From NCBI GenBank assembly GCA_947044365.1, contig OX345638.1:6085201-6149200 (forward strand): DNA of 64,000 bases, in the 5' to 3' direction. The DNA comes from Petrosia ficiformis. Taxonomy: Eukaryota; Porifera; Demospongiae; Haplosclerida; Petrosiidae. A model generated the notes under the pieces. That model was not told where the DNA came from, made no database searches, and saw only the letters and a program-made list of their open reading frames with translations. Shown in pieces: positions 21,880 to 33,073 of this stretch. Each line of letters opens with the position of its first letter. Position 1 is the first letter of the stretch. The position numbers and the translations under genes are program-made.

Positions 21880-22435
21880 CTACACATTTATATATATATG
21901 GTTGATGCATTTTTTGCATCATGACACATTGCACCTTTCCCTATTTCAATCAAAAGACAGTCTAGCCTACTAAATTTACTATAAGGTAGTGCAAAAAGCA
22001 AAACTATACAGCTATATAGGAAATCCAAAACTATAAGTGATCAAAGTGCAAATGTTTGCTAGGTTGTGGAAGTTGCCAACAGACTATAGCACTACAAACA
22101 CTCATCCTGCTACCTTCAGATAGGTGTGTCAAATCCAAAATAAGAATAAAACTGGATGTACTCTTTGCCATACCAGACCATTGTGAAAATGGGTTCTGCA
22201 ATGTGCATCACAGAATTCATTCTTGAGCTGAGTTTGAAATTGAGCAAAAGGAATAGGGGAGGGCTAGAGGTTCCTGGCCTGACTATGGCCTTTTCTCTCT
22301 GAAAGGTCACCTTTCAGAGGGATTGAACCATATTGATTGCCTTTCAAAAGTACTGAAAGTAGTTCCTTTGTACTGCTTTAGAGATGTTGAAATTACAATG
22401 TATAACTAAAACGTAGCTTGAAAGAAATATTATTT

Positions 22436-25325
22436 ACTGAATGTGTAAAACATTTAGATTAAGAATTACCTGTATTGTGTGATACCATGCATTACGTAGA
22501 TTATCGTACTCAAATAACGTTTTACAGGTTTGACAAACTTTCTCTAATGATTTTGGAAGATACTCGTAATTGTTCAAGCCGTGGCATAACAAAGCATATC
22601 TGTATGACAATTTGGGAAAAAAGGTTTGGATATGGGACAGAGCACTTCGACAACATCTATCAACTTCTGTACATATATGTAAGTTCAGCTTGATTACTAG
22701 ACGGCAGCTTCACTTCAACAGAGTAATGATGAAACACCAGAGTCAGAATAAACCCCTTCTGAAGTACAAGTGTGATTGTGTTATGTTCTTTTGTAGGACA
22801 CAATTTCACATTCATAGTTAATATCTCAGAAGTCATAAACTCCTGAACAAACATTCCTATCATATCTGGTGGCATTATCTTTGATTGATAAACAATATAC
22901 AAAGACGACTGTTCTTTGAATGTACACAAATCTCCAGATCTGGCTGATGGGATAAATAAGTATGCTTCACTCTCCAGTGATTCAGGATGTATTATTTTTG
23001 ATTTATTAATCTCCACAGCTAAGCCAGCATTACAAACAGCAGGAACAACTATATCTGTAGCCTCATTTCCAATCAGCTCCTTTATTTCATCTATACTAAT
23101 GAATCCATAGGAGGCATGCGGATCACTTGTTGGGTTAAAAAGATGAAAAAGGTGGTTAATAAATACAAATGGCTTCAAAATAACCTCGTTGGGTAGGATG
23201 TCTTTTATGTAAAGAATCTCACAATATCCTGTGAAATGGTGAAGGAAGTCCATGACATCCTCATCCATTTTTAACTGTTTTGCTAACTTTTTAACCTCAT
23301 CAAGTTTGATATATAGTTTATTAGTGGAGTGAAGAATGCTCTGCAAAAATACCCAGGACAATTTGAGATTCAACATGGAATTTTGTCTTTCCATCACAAG
23401 GCTTTCCATACGTATTTTCAAGTCATTCAAATCCTTATTGTCATCAGGATTAATAGCTAGAACTTCACCCAATATTTTTGATGGTAGACCTTGTCTATGT
23501 ACCTCATTCTTGAGTTCATGTTCTAGTTTACTAACGTGTTCTTTAATACTATCAGGAGATAGCCTTCCTTTGTGAAGTGCTATGAAAAGAGTGGAGGGGG
23601 AATCACAGTCTTCAGTACCAAGATATGTCACTGCAGCAAACCGTACGAGAAACAATAATCGAGACTTGATCAATGAAATAGATTTTGCGGATGCGAGAAT
23701 AGGAGGTTCAGATAAATGAGGCACATCTTTCTCCAAGCTAAGAAATAAAAAACCAAACCGTCGACTACAATATCTTGCAATGATAATAAAAAAATCATAG
23801 GCTCCTCTATTTGCTACCATGTCGACGAAGTTGACAAATGACATTCCATCTGGCAATGATTTCTCAATTTTTGGATCAAGATCGCTGCGTTGTAAAAACG
23901 TATTAACATCATTATAGACTTCTCGCAGATGATTATTAAGCCTTTTGTCTTCAAAGCCTTCACCATCATTGAGATCCATGTCTACCGTCAACTCAACTTT
24001 TTGTTGAGGTTGTAAACTTGAAATGGAAGAGCTATAAACAAATGTATGCATTGCTTTAGGTGTCCATTCCATCCACATAAGCTCCTTAAATGGGTGTTCC
24101 CCAGCAACTACAATACGATATGATGATAAGCCTTTAGGAACAAAACAGAAAAATGGCGAATGGGGTGAGGACGTGTCTTTTACATTTGTTGGACAGATTA
24201 GTGCTTCGTTCATTAACTTATGCATGAGGTATGATTTCCCACAATCAGGTAGCCCTGCAATAACTGATAGCACTAGATTACATGGGACTCGCTTTTGAAG
24301 AATTTTAGTAGAGGATAGTTGTTTGCCTAAAAAAATAAATAATGAATTTGTACTAATTTACACATAATTAATGTTTCAACTACTATAATAACATACATTT
24401 GCTCCACTTTTACTACTTCATGCTTTGGTTTATAACATATATTTTCATTGGAAATGCTAAATTGGACATTAGTAATAAGTTATAGTTTGAACACACTTTA
24501 CCGTGATTACGTGTCTTAATGTTGCACAAGGGCGGGTCAATAAAGGTTGAGTTTACATAATGTAAACTCAACCTTTATTGACCGGCTAAGTGCTGCATTG
24601 AAACACACAATGCACTGTCAAGTGTGTTCTAAGTGATTTATTGACGATCTGGTAAACTACCACTGTTGTTAGAGCTGCTTCATTAGTAGAGGTGAGCAAA
24701 GTGTGCAATAACTAACTTATTGCACGCAAAAGTGTGCAATAAGTGATTTAATGTTCAGTCATGTGACGCATTATCTGCACTCTGATTGGCCACAGGTCAC
24801 ATGATCAGCAAAAATATTTTTTATTGTTATTGGTCAGTATTGCCCATTATTGGGCATTACTGGTAGTATAAGTGGATTGGTTTATAGTAATGTAAGTTTT
24901 CTTGTTATCCATAATTGAGAACATACATTCATCAAAGCAATCAGATACTAGAAGGCAATCTGCATTACTTATCAGTATCTATGAGGAACATAGTTGGAGG
25001 AACACTCCAGGGAGCCCTACCCCCAGTTTCCATACAACCATGGGATAGCCTAGACAACATATATATATATATATGTCATGATGAAGCCACCCTTCAAAGC
25101 TTCCGACAGTGCTATAAATGTGCTATGTGCACTGAGGTTTGATACGTGCAATGTGTGGTTTGTGGCTTAATAAGCGGTATAAACATGATTTTGAAGTCAT
25201 GGTTATGTCATGCCCACTCGTGTAATATCAGGCTTATAATCACCTCACTCTCGGGGTTGGTGATTATAAACCTGATATAGCACTCGTGGCATGACATAAA
25301 GCACTCGTGGCATGACATAACCTAT

Positions 25326-25361
<36 letters not shown>

Positions 25362-25709
25362 CATATTGAGATTCATAGCCCATACATTTTCTGTGGGGCG
25401 TGTAGGTTTATAGACCTAAAAACAGGTCTATATTTAAAAATATATACCTCATGCCATGCGCATGCTCATGAAAGCATGAATGTAGGTGTGTCAAAAATGG
25501 ACTCTTTAGCTCACAGGTAAATAAATGTTTGTATGAAATATATTTTATATAGCATGGTTCATCGGTCAATATGCGAAATATAAACCTGGCGGCTCGGGAG
25601 TTTTGATCGATATATACCTCGGGCCTACGACCCTCGGGATATATCTTTACAAAACTCCCTCGCCACCAGGTTTATATTTCGCATATAGACCTCTGAACCA
25701 TGCTATATA

Positions 25710-25795
<86 letters not shown>

Positions 25796-28451
25796 TTCTG
25801 CCATGACTAGATTGAATTGACCAATCAGATTGCTTGTAATGAGGTTTTGCTGAGTTACTGTATTTCGCGCGCGTTTCATTGTGGAAGATGGTTATACACC
25901 TCGGTACGGTTTCTACTGATTTATCTAACCTTGTGCCTTCGGCCCTCGGTTTGATAAATCCAGTAGAAACCTTACCTCGGTGTATAACCTATACATATAT
26001 ATAATTATATACTACACCGAATTGAGTTGTATCCCAGGAAATATATATAGCCCGAGCTTGCGAGGGCTATATTTTTTCCGAGGATACAAACTGAGGGTCC
26101 TATATTTTGTATATAACTCAATTCGGTGTACTATATACGATATATTGTATGATGGTGACATCTCCTGCATAGTGTGCACATGGAAGGTCTATATACAATA
26201 TATATATATATATATAGGACTCACCACATCAAAGGGATGATGTCACCGTCATATTATATATGTGTTATATATAACATGTTTCAGAGGTCTATATGCGTTA
26301 TATAAACCTGCCACGAGGTAAGATATCACCCGAGGGCGTAGCCCGAGGGTGATATCATCCGAGTTGGCAGGTTTATATAACGCATATAGACAGATGAAAC
26401 ATGTTATATCTGATATATTTTAGAATGAGATTCATACCTTGGATTGTCCTGCAAGAGATTGTCATTGAGTCCGTAAGAAATCGCCGTCGAGTTTCACAAG
26501 GTTGATATTTTAAAATATCAACCTATTTTGAGGTTTATATGAGAAATATAAACTTACACGCCCCATAGAAATGTATGGGCTATGAATCTCATTATGAGAT
26601 ATGTGTTATATATATCATGTTTCAGAGGTCTATATGCGTTATATAAACCTGCCACGAGGTAAGATATCACCCGAGGGCGTAGCCCGAGGGTGATATCATC
26701 CGAGTTGGCAGGTTTATATAACGCATATAGAAAGATGAAACATGTTATATCTGATATATTTTAGAATGAGATTCATACCTTGGATTGTCCTGCAAGAGAT
26801 TGTCATTGAGTCCGTAAGAAATCGCCGTCGAGTTTCACAAGGTTGATATTTTAAAATATCAACCTATTTTGAGGTTTATATGAGAAATATAAACTTACAC
26901 GCCCCATAGAAATGTATGGGCTATGAATCTCATTATGAGATATGTGTTATATATATCATGTTTCAGAGGTCTATATGCGTTATATAAACCTGCCACGAGG
27001 TAAGATATCACCCGAGGGCGTAGCCCGAGGGTGATATCATCCGAGTTGGCAGGTTTATATAACGCATATAGAAAGATGAAACATGTTATATCTGATATAT
27101 TTTAGAATGAGATTCATACCTTGGATTGTCCTGCAAGAGATTGTCATTGAGTCTGCAAGAAATCGCCGTCGAGTTTCACAAGGTTGATATTTTAAAATAT
27201 CAACCTATTTTGAGGTTTATATGAGAAATATAAACTTACACGCCCCATAGAAATGTATGGGCTATGAATCTCATTATGAGATATATATATATATACATTA
27301 AACCCCGTGGAAAGCAATTATACATACAGGCATAGTATAGCAATATTCATCACTTCCACCTCACATAATCGTAATGTAGATTGTAGAGGGCATGATTCAT
27401 TTATTTTAAGACGAAGCTTGGTACTCTCTCTGTAGCTCAACTATACTGATGTAAAAATGGCAACCGAGATTTGCAGTTGCCTCGAGCTCGCTGCTGCAGG
27501 GCATACCATCTTAGCTATCTCTTACAATTATGCATACCATATGTATAATATAGGATCCATCACATTCCTCTATTATACTGCAGCAATCTCAAAAGCAATA
27601 TCTGATGTACTGTTTACAAGATTATCCTCAAAAACATTGGTACCTCCTGACCCTCTGGGATCCTTCCCTGTACACTGTAAAACTAATTATTGTTGCAAGT
27701 AATATTGTAAATTTAGTTAGTTCAACATAGTTGGCCCTGCAGGATACATGAGGATACTTTATGCTGTTAATCAACAATTACTATTTGTCCATCAAAGTTT
27801 AGACAGTTATAATACTAAACTATAAAGCATGGTGGGGCCAACAAGCCACTATCTGAAGGGATGTGGGAGAGTGCATGGAATAGTTTTCATTTAGGATTAT
27901 ATTGTCAAAATAGTGGAGTGGCTTCTTACACACAAAGATGTAATCTAAATAAACTACAGATATGCAACTTCCTTGCAACTGTACTGACCAATAAATTAGC
28001 TATTTTAACAATTTTGATGAATCACATGCACATGTAATTAAATAATTAATATCAACTACCTGTACAATAACTGCATTGACGTGGATGTTCTCTCATTATT
28101 CTCAGAGCAGCTTTTTTGTGCACACTAGCAATAGCAAGACATAGATCTCTCCAGGTGGGACGATGTTGTTCATTACTACTGCTTAACCACAGATCAAGCA
28201 TGTCACGCATACATCCACTTTCAGACTCCATATTGCTTTCAGCAATAGCGTCTAGAGAATTTGTACTGATTCCTAGTGCTAGTCCAATTTTTTTCCAATT
28301 TGCATAAAACTCGACACAAGTTGTAAAGTCATTGCAAGCATCCTTATCTATTGCAATAGACGTTTGAAATCATTTAATGCAAAAGCAATTAGTCACAAAG
28401 GCTCTTACCTAGAATCTGAGTGCATGAACCATCATCGTTCCTTGTAGCCAT
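22436..28451 (-). CDS. Gene C1: Death domain / P-loop NTPase / COR-like protein
   Basis: Three exons join in phase: 28409-28451 (ATG at 28451, MATRNDDGSCTQIL), 28060-28347 (Death domain) and 22470-24326 (NTPase and COR-like region). Reading past the last donor gives a stop at about 22436. The product (about 735 codons if the two frameshifts are ignored) would be a cytosolic death-fold NTPase of the STAND/Roco-like type. Two single-base shifts near 22666 and 22645 break the end of exon 3, so as written the protein stops at 22660. Intron 2 is 3.7 kb and full of palindromic elements. A short CpG-containing region with CACGTG lies upstream of the ATG. Confidence 0.65.
22470..24326 (-). CDS. Gene C1 exon 3: P-loop NTPase with COR-like winged helix
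   Basis: One 1857-nt exon. A Walker A motif GLPDCGKS follows NLVLSVIA near its start. I see no clear Roc G4 NKxD; FFIIIARYC...FLFLSLEKD may cover that region. The C-terminal half contains VMDFLHHFTGYCEILYIKD, VILKPFVFINHLFHLF and ISIDEIKELI, the winged-helix signature seen in COR domains and other STAND NTPases. After VEVKLPSSNQAEL, the frame moves twice: an A seems missing in tac aga(a)ag near 22666 and in gtc gaa(a)gt near 22645. With those allowed, SALSHIQTFFPKLSYRY and SLEKVCQTCKTLFEYDNLR continue to a good donor at 22470. Confidence 0.65.
24535..24583. repeat. 49-bp near-perfect palindrome
   Basis: Arms of 24 bp (ggtcaataaaggttgagttt...) pair perfectly around a single A. It lies in gene C1 intron 2. 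Perfect pairing suggests a recent origin or active maintenance, since point mutations would separate the arms. Confidence 0.9.
25201..25322. repeat. palindromic element P2
   Basis: Starts ggttatgtcatgcc and ends ggcatgacataacc, with inner arms caggcttataatcacc and ggtgattataaacctg around a ctctcgggg centre. Next to it, cactcgtggcatgacataa is duplicated in tandem. Confidence 0.7.
25355..25470. repeat. inverted partial relative of the 341-bp unit
   Basis: attgagattcatagcccata...ggggcgtgtaggttt is the reverse complement of the end of each 341-bp unit at 26262-27283 (acgccccatagaaatg, tatgggctatgaatctcatt). A small palindrome tagacctaaaaacaggtcta follows. Confidence 0.65.
25546..25709. repeat. 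palindromic element P3
   Basis: Ends tatatagcatggttcat and ctgaaccatgctatata, inner arms gcgaaatataaacctgg and ccaggtttatatttcgc, and a GC-rich centre cctcgggcctacgaccctcg. It is followed by a long (AT)n tract to about 25790. Confidence 0.8.
25890..25989. repeat. palindromic element P4
   Basis: Ends ggttatacacctcggta and accttacctcggtgtataacc, inner arms gtttctactgatttat and ataaatccagtagaaac, and a centre with ccttcggccctcgg. Confidence 0.75.
26013..26130. repeat. palindromic element P5
   Basis: Ends tacaccgaattgagtt and aactcaattcggtgta with a centre agcccgagcttgcgagggct. Same layout as P2-P4: AT-rich arms and a CGAGGG-type centre. Confidence 0.75.
26262..27283. repeat. 341-bp palindromic unit in three tandem copies
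   Basis: The phrase tcagaggtctatatgcgtta starts at 26281, 26622 and 26963, an exact 341-bp period; the three copies are almost identical. Each holds a large palindrome with arms gcgttatataaacctgcca and tggcaggtttatataacgc and centre cccgagggcgtagcccgagg, plus a second small one (aggttgatattttaaaatat...). The array fills part of gene C1 intron 2. Confidence 0.9.
28060..28347 (-). CDS. Gene C1 exon 2: Death domain
   Basis: The exon encodes FYANWKKIGLALGISTNSLD, AIAESNMESESGCMRDMLDL, WLSSSNEQHRPTWRDLCLAI and HKKAALRIM. The pattern W..IG..LGI....L..I ... C..DML..WL ... PTW..L..AI is a textbook Death domain, of the kind often placed N-terminal to NTPases in sponge and other invertebrate proteins. 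Phase 1-1, so it too is a portable module. Confidence 0.8.
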
Positions 28452-28570
28452 TGCTCTGGGCCCGTCTCTGCGCTGCTGTTTTGGCCAGCGCGGCACATCC
28501 AGCCGCACCACATTTTGGGTCACGTGACTGTCGGTATACGTACGTACGTACGTGCGTACATACACCACGC
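28452..28570. promoter_or_regulatory. likely promoter region of gene C1
   Basis: This stretch above the gene C1 ATG is much richer in CpG than its surroundings (ctctgcgctgctgttttggc, ccagcgcggc). It contains the E-box cacgtg near 28520 and a tandem acgtacgt run near 28540. No TATA box is obvious. The role is inferred from position and composition. Confidence 0.4.
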
Positions 28571-31500
28571 CCTGCGTTATATTATCTTAAAATCTTTTAT
28601 TGAATTACAATTATACGGTACATTGGTCACAAGTCACTTGGGAAAAGAGGACTACTGGACTAGTGACTGTGTCTAAACAAGAAACAAGAAGTGTTCTGTT
28701 GAACTAAACCTAACGAACCAGAGAAGTCAAGAGATGAGTCACGATAACTTTAAAATTCTCTTGAGTGGTACAGATTTCTTTGCCAAATTGGGGTGTGTTT
28801 TTAGCCTCCTCTGTGTCTGGGGTGAATAAAATTGCTCAGTGTGTTTGTGTCACTTTCAAAAGACGTTTGAAAAAATAATGGTTTCTATGAATTTATCAAA
28901 ACTTAGGGTGAGTTCATAATACTATGTTAAACTTGTTATATGTTGTATTTTAAATAAATATGTACTACATAATAAGGCCAGAGATTGTTGATTTTTAATA
29001 TCTAATGTGGATTGACGTGTATTATCCATTATTAATTACAAATTAACGCTTATAAAAACATCATAGACAATCAAACTCAAAATGCCATGTTCTTTTCACA
29101 AAACTTCAAAAAAACAATGAAGCAGGTAGATTTCTGACATGGTTACTTAATGACGAGAAGTACAAATAATAGAAGATTAAAGTTGATTTCATTATCACTA
29201 ACCACTAGGGCTGCAACGATTTAGTCTGGGTACCCGCCCCTTTGCTTGGAAGGGTCTGGCTCAAGCTAGCATCCGCATTTGTGCAGCATGAATTTAATTA
29301 AGCGAAGCCGCGAAGGGCCGAGTACCAGATTCTAAATTATAACGATCATATCTTTGAACAAGATCAAATAAAACAGCAAGTCAGCAACCAGTTAGTCTGG
29401 AAACATTCAGTATAAAGTAACACTAACACATTTTTCCATCCTTTGCTCAACTGCATTTCTGGTCCAATGAATACCAACTGAAAGCAACCTTCAGTGACAG
29501 ATCTTTTTGTCTGTGGTACTGTATCACACAAAATTATAATTTCACATGTTCAATTTCTTCACATGCGCAAACATTAAAGGAATATCTGGATGCTAAAAAT
29601 ACATTCGAATACCAAAATAACAAGCGAATATTCGTTGCAACCCTACTAACCACCCAAATTCACATTGTTAGGTTACCACGTGTCAATGCACATGCACAAA
29701 TGACATAATGGACAAATTAATGTGTGTATCAATTTTGATGTGGGTGGAGGATGAAAAATTAAAATTCAACAGTCTAATGAGATTTAGAGGATCAGTTGGT
29801 CTCACTATCCAGCCCCTCCCACTCTACAAGCCATTTAAAACACCAGGGATTGGAAACAAGGAAATATGCTACATGTACATGTACTTGGGGCCGTATTACA
29901 TGTACATTTATTAAACATTATTATTTAAAAATTTTATTGAAAATGGCAAATCAATGGATAAAGTATAGAAAATGCAGTAAATAAAGGTAAGTTAGTATCT
30001 AATGTTTTATTGCTGTAAGTTTAAATTGTGGTTTGTCTCATGACCCAATCATTCTGATATTATGTAATGGGTCTAAATCATCATTTAGGCTATTGCTGTG
30101 AAAATTACAGGTACAACTGATCTACATTGTAGGTACCATTCGAGCAGATTTTGACGACTAGAGAGATTATTATTTGTACTGGAATTTCCGAACTCGGTTT
30201 GTCTCATGACACATGTATCGTACTATAACATGGTTTGACTATTAGTAGTTTCTAGTTTTCAAGTAACAGGTACAGCGAAGAAATTTGTTGACAACTGCAG
30301 GGTAAAACAGGAGTGTATGAATGTTATAGTACGATGTTTCAGTAAATCTTTCATATTATTGGATGAGAGAAGCTGTGTGCACCTTCAAATACTGCTAATT
30401 CTTTTCTCCAGTTGTATAATTATATAAACAGTCTTTTGAGTGTAAGCTTCTTCCTTTTGACCGTGTTTACAAAGGCTTGTTGAGGCCTGCAACACGCGAA
30501 ATAACAAGTAGCCTGGTCTCTAGGCACGCAATAGAAGTTGTACTATAATAAGCCATGCCCATTACGCATTTTCAATCCCTTATCCATGCTAAGTGTCAGT
30601 CACTATACATGTAACATGATTACGTTTTCCCTCTAAACACTCACTATTTTATGATTCCAAGTGTATATATCAATACCCACTTTTCATGGATGCTAAATTT
30701 AGTATATTCTGTTGTCTGTTCATAGAAGAAATCATTTTGAGTAGCTATCGACCCAAAAATAATAAATACCAAGTAGAATGTACTATATATATACCACACC
30801 CATTAATTAAAATGTATTATGTCAACACATATGCAAATTGAACATTTTAAGGCAGTAGTTTTCAATCAAGTGTTCACTATTTGGGTGTTTTGTACAGGAA
30901 TGCAATGAAATCCACCATCTTAGAACCTGACTTGTCATTGCGAATACCAAATTTCTGTACAAAACAAACAATTAACTACACTATATTATGTACCAACTGT
31001 TTATACCAGGGCTAAAACGAAGCTTCCAATATTTTAACAAATAAATATACAATATCAGCTTGCTTGCTTATCATAACTTGAAGTTGTTTCTGATGAAATA
31101 TTAATTATTAGTTCACCATTCCCTGTAACTAACTACTATATATATATTTATGACACCAGCGTTATTAACCCCTTGGCCATGTAGGCAGAGCGGAGGGTTA
31201 CTATAATAATTTTTAAGTTTGAAGCTAGCTTTGAAACTTCTAAGGAAATTAAATGGTAGCAGAAGAGGTTTCTTGGCTTGTAGATCACAGAACGTATAAT
31301 ATAAGCACAGAGGCCGTACATAAGCCCTATACAATAAACCTTGTGTCTAATAGTTTGCCGCCATGTACCTTCAGGCATCTGTACCATCACCAGCTGTTAA
31401 ATCATTCAATATCGATAACAGACATAATGTCTGATATTTACCGATTACCTATTTGATTATCACTGTACCACTGGGATTCAGTTGATAAATGGGTGTGGCA

Positions 31501-31792
31501 CGTATACACACAATAGGTATTTGGAATAATGGTCATCACACTATCTAAGATACACATGACTTGTAATATTATCTTTGAAATACAAGAATAAAGTAATATC
31601 GGTTCTTTAGATTAGACACTCAATTCCACTGGTCTAGTCATACTGGATCAATGGATCATAGCGAATTAGAGATGGCCAAGAAAATTGTTTGTAAATTATT
31701 ATCCTTACAAGATTCACTAATAAGATTGTAATGTTAAAAATTAACTTCATTTATTATTACATGTAAAAAGGTGTTTAAAATCTTTATTACAG
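28571..31792. other. intergenic region with old repeats
   Basis: I find no supportable gene. Segments at about 28755-28930 and 30690-30960 recur in the same order at about 61978-62150 and 62760-63000, so this is one copy of an old segmental duplication. A string ending ttagggtgagttcataatac, with the surrounding VNKIAQ.. reading, is shared but interrupted by a stop here. The hAT-like element at 29206-29645 was inserted later. Small ORFs near 29708 and 31113-31456 lack support. Confidence 0.45.
29206..29645. mobile_element. 440-bp hAT-type MITE with perfect 8-bp target duplication
   Basis: Begins tagggctgcaacga and ends tattcgttgcaaccctacta's complement partner (tcgttgcaaccctа read as tcgttgcaacccta), giving terminal inverted repeats. 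It is flanked on both sides by the identical 8 bp ctaaccac (29198-29205 and 29646-29653), the hallmark of hAT transposition. No coding capacity. Confidence 0.85.
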
Positions 31793-32158
31793 ATGTGAGA
31801 AGGGTTCTCCAGAAATTCTATTTACTCCTGTAAAATCTGAAAAATCTCCTAAGAACAAAGATGAGACGGAAGTGGGTGTGGCAAGAAAGAAATAAAAAGC
31901 AGAAAAAGAAACATAAAAGAGAACAAAAGACCTCTGGAGAATTACAACAGGTACGAGGATATTGTCATGTGACCTACATGTACATGTGTAGTACCATAGA
32001 TCTGTAAATTAATGCGGTTGTTTTAAAAATGCGAAAAATGCGTATGCAGACACTCGAATTAAAAAGAAAAGCATTATAAAAATCTTTCACTGTTTTAATT
32101 AAGTGAAGTAATTTTTTCCATTCCTTGTACATACTGTATATCCACGCCCCACAAGCAC

Positions 32159-32437
32159 GTGTCGATGGCTGGACTACACAATTACTTCAAACCAGCTCTG
32201 CCTAGCAAAGAATCCACGGGCATCAGTGAAGTGGCCACCAAAGAAGCCAATGCTGCTGTTGAAAAGGTACTCGAGGAAGGTGGACAACCAAGAAAAAGGA
32301 AGTATCAGCATGTGATTGTTTCTGCTCTCACAAGGAAATCACCATCAATGACTTCCATAAGGCAGGGATCAATGAAGAACTATTTGCTGACAGTAATGAT
32401 GAGGACCCTTTTCAGGATTTGGACTGAATTAAAATAA
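32159..32437 (+). pseudogene. internally deleted DNA-transposase remnant (pogo/Tigger-like?)
   Basis: The reading starts MAGLHNYFKPALPSKESTGI, EANAAVEKVLEE, RKRKYQHVIVSAL. One frame over at the end, KEITINDFHKAGINEELFAD then DEDPFQDLD and TGA looks like a transposase C-terminus (a KAGI/F helix plus an acidic PFxxLD end is common in pogo/Tigger-type proteins). The DDE catalytic core that should lie between them is absent. The family assignment is tentative. Confidence 0.45.
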
Positions 32438-32677
32438 AATAAGCATTTATTTAGTTTTGGGTTTTGTTTGCTAAATCAGATTTATTTAAACACGTAGTTA
32501 TTTCCAGATTTATGGTATCAGTCATGTGCCTTGTAGTTCATCTGTCTATGCTTTGTTGCTTTATCCATAGATTATATAGACTACGTACAAGGGATTGGAA
32601 ACTGTGCATGTGATCCCATAGTCTTAATGCATAAGTCTGTGACTCGCACCGTGTTCCCAGAAATCAATTAATTTTTA

Positions 32678-33073
32678 TGGCCCCTATGATTGCTTTCCCA
32701 CGGGTTCGAACTATGTATATATATATATATTTTTTTTTTCTTGTGTCCACTTACGCGAGTATGCATTGTATACGTAGTTAAGGAAGTTGCGTCATTCCCG
32801 GGGGGCTTGGTCAATTAATGGGCGTGGTGCATAATAGAACGCACGCTCGAACTCATCAGAAAGAAAGCTGCTTGTAGCTTACACAGAAACTGGAACTACT
32901 AGCTAACTATTCTATCTGAAATATATTCCTAAAGTTCTACAAGATCCTTTAAAAGGTAAAGAGAGTAGATAATCAAAATAATAACTATAATAGGCTGTTG
33001 TGTTTCAGGCATGATAAAGTCAGCCATGATTACTGAATGCTGGACACCATAAAGCAATCATAGGGATACTTTT
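32678..33073. mobile_element. CCCTAT(A/G)A-family MITE
   Basis: Starts ccctatgattgctttcccac and ends aagcaatcatagggatac, so the ends are inverted repeats. Interior landmarks: ttaaggaagttgcgtcattc, caattaatgggcgtgg, cgcacgctcgaact, gccatgattactgaatgctg. The same landmarks in the same order define the other copies. Confidence 0.7.

Noticed and set aside
22116..22310. Minus-strand ORF MTFQREKAIVRPGTSSPPLF between C1 and C2
   Set aside because: No homology to either gene and no good splice borders; cannot be shown to link C1 with C2.
22475..23575. Several + strand ORFs opposite the NTPase exon
   Set aside because: Shadows of the long minus-strand coding exon with no domains of their own.
27457..27702. 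+ strand ORF MATEICSCLELAAAGHTILA
   Set aside because: No recognisable domain, no adjoining exon, and it lies inside gene C1 intron 2.
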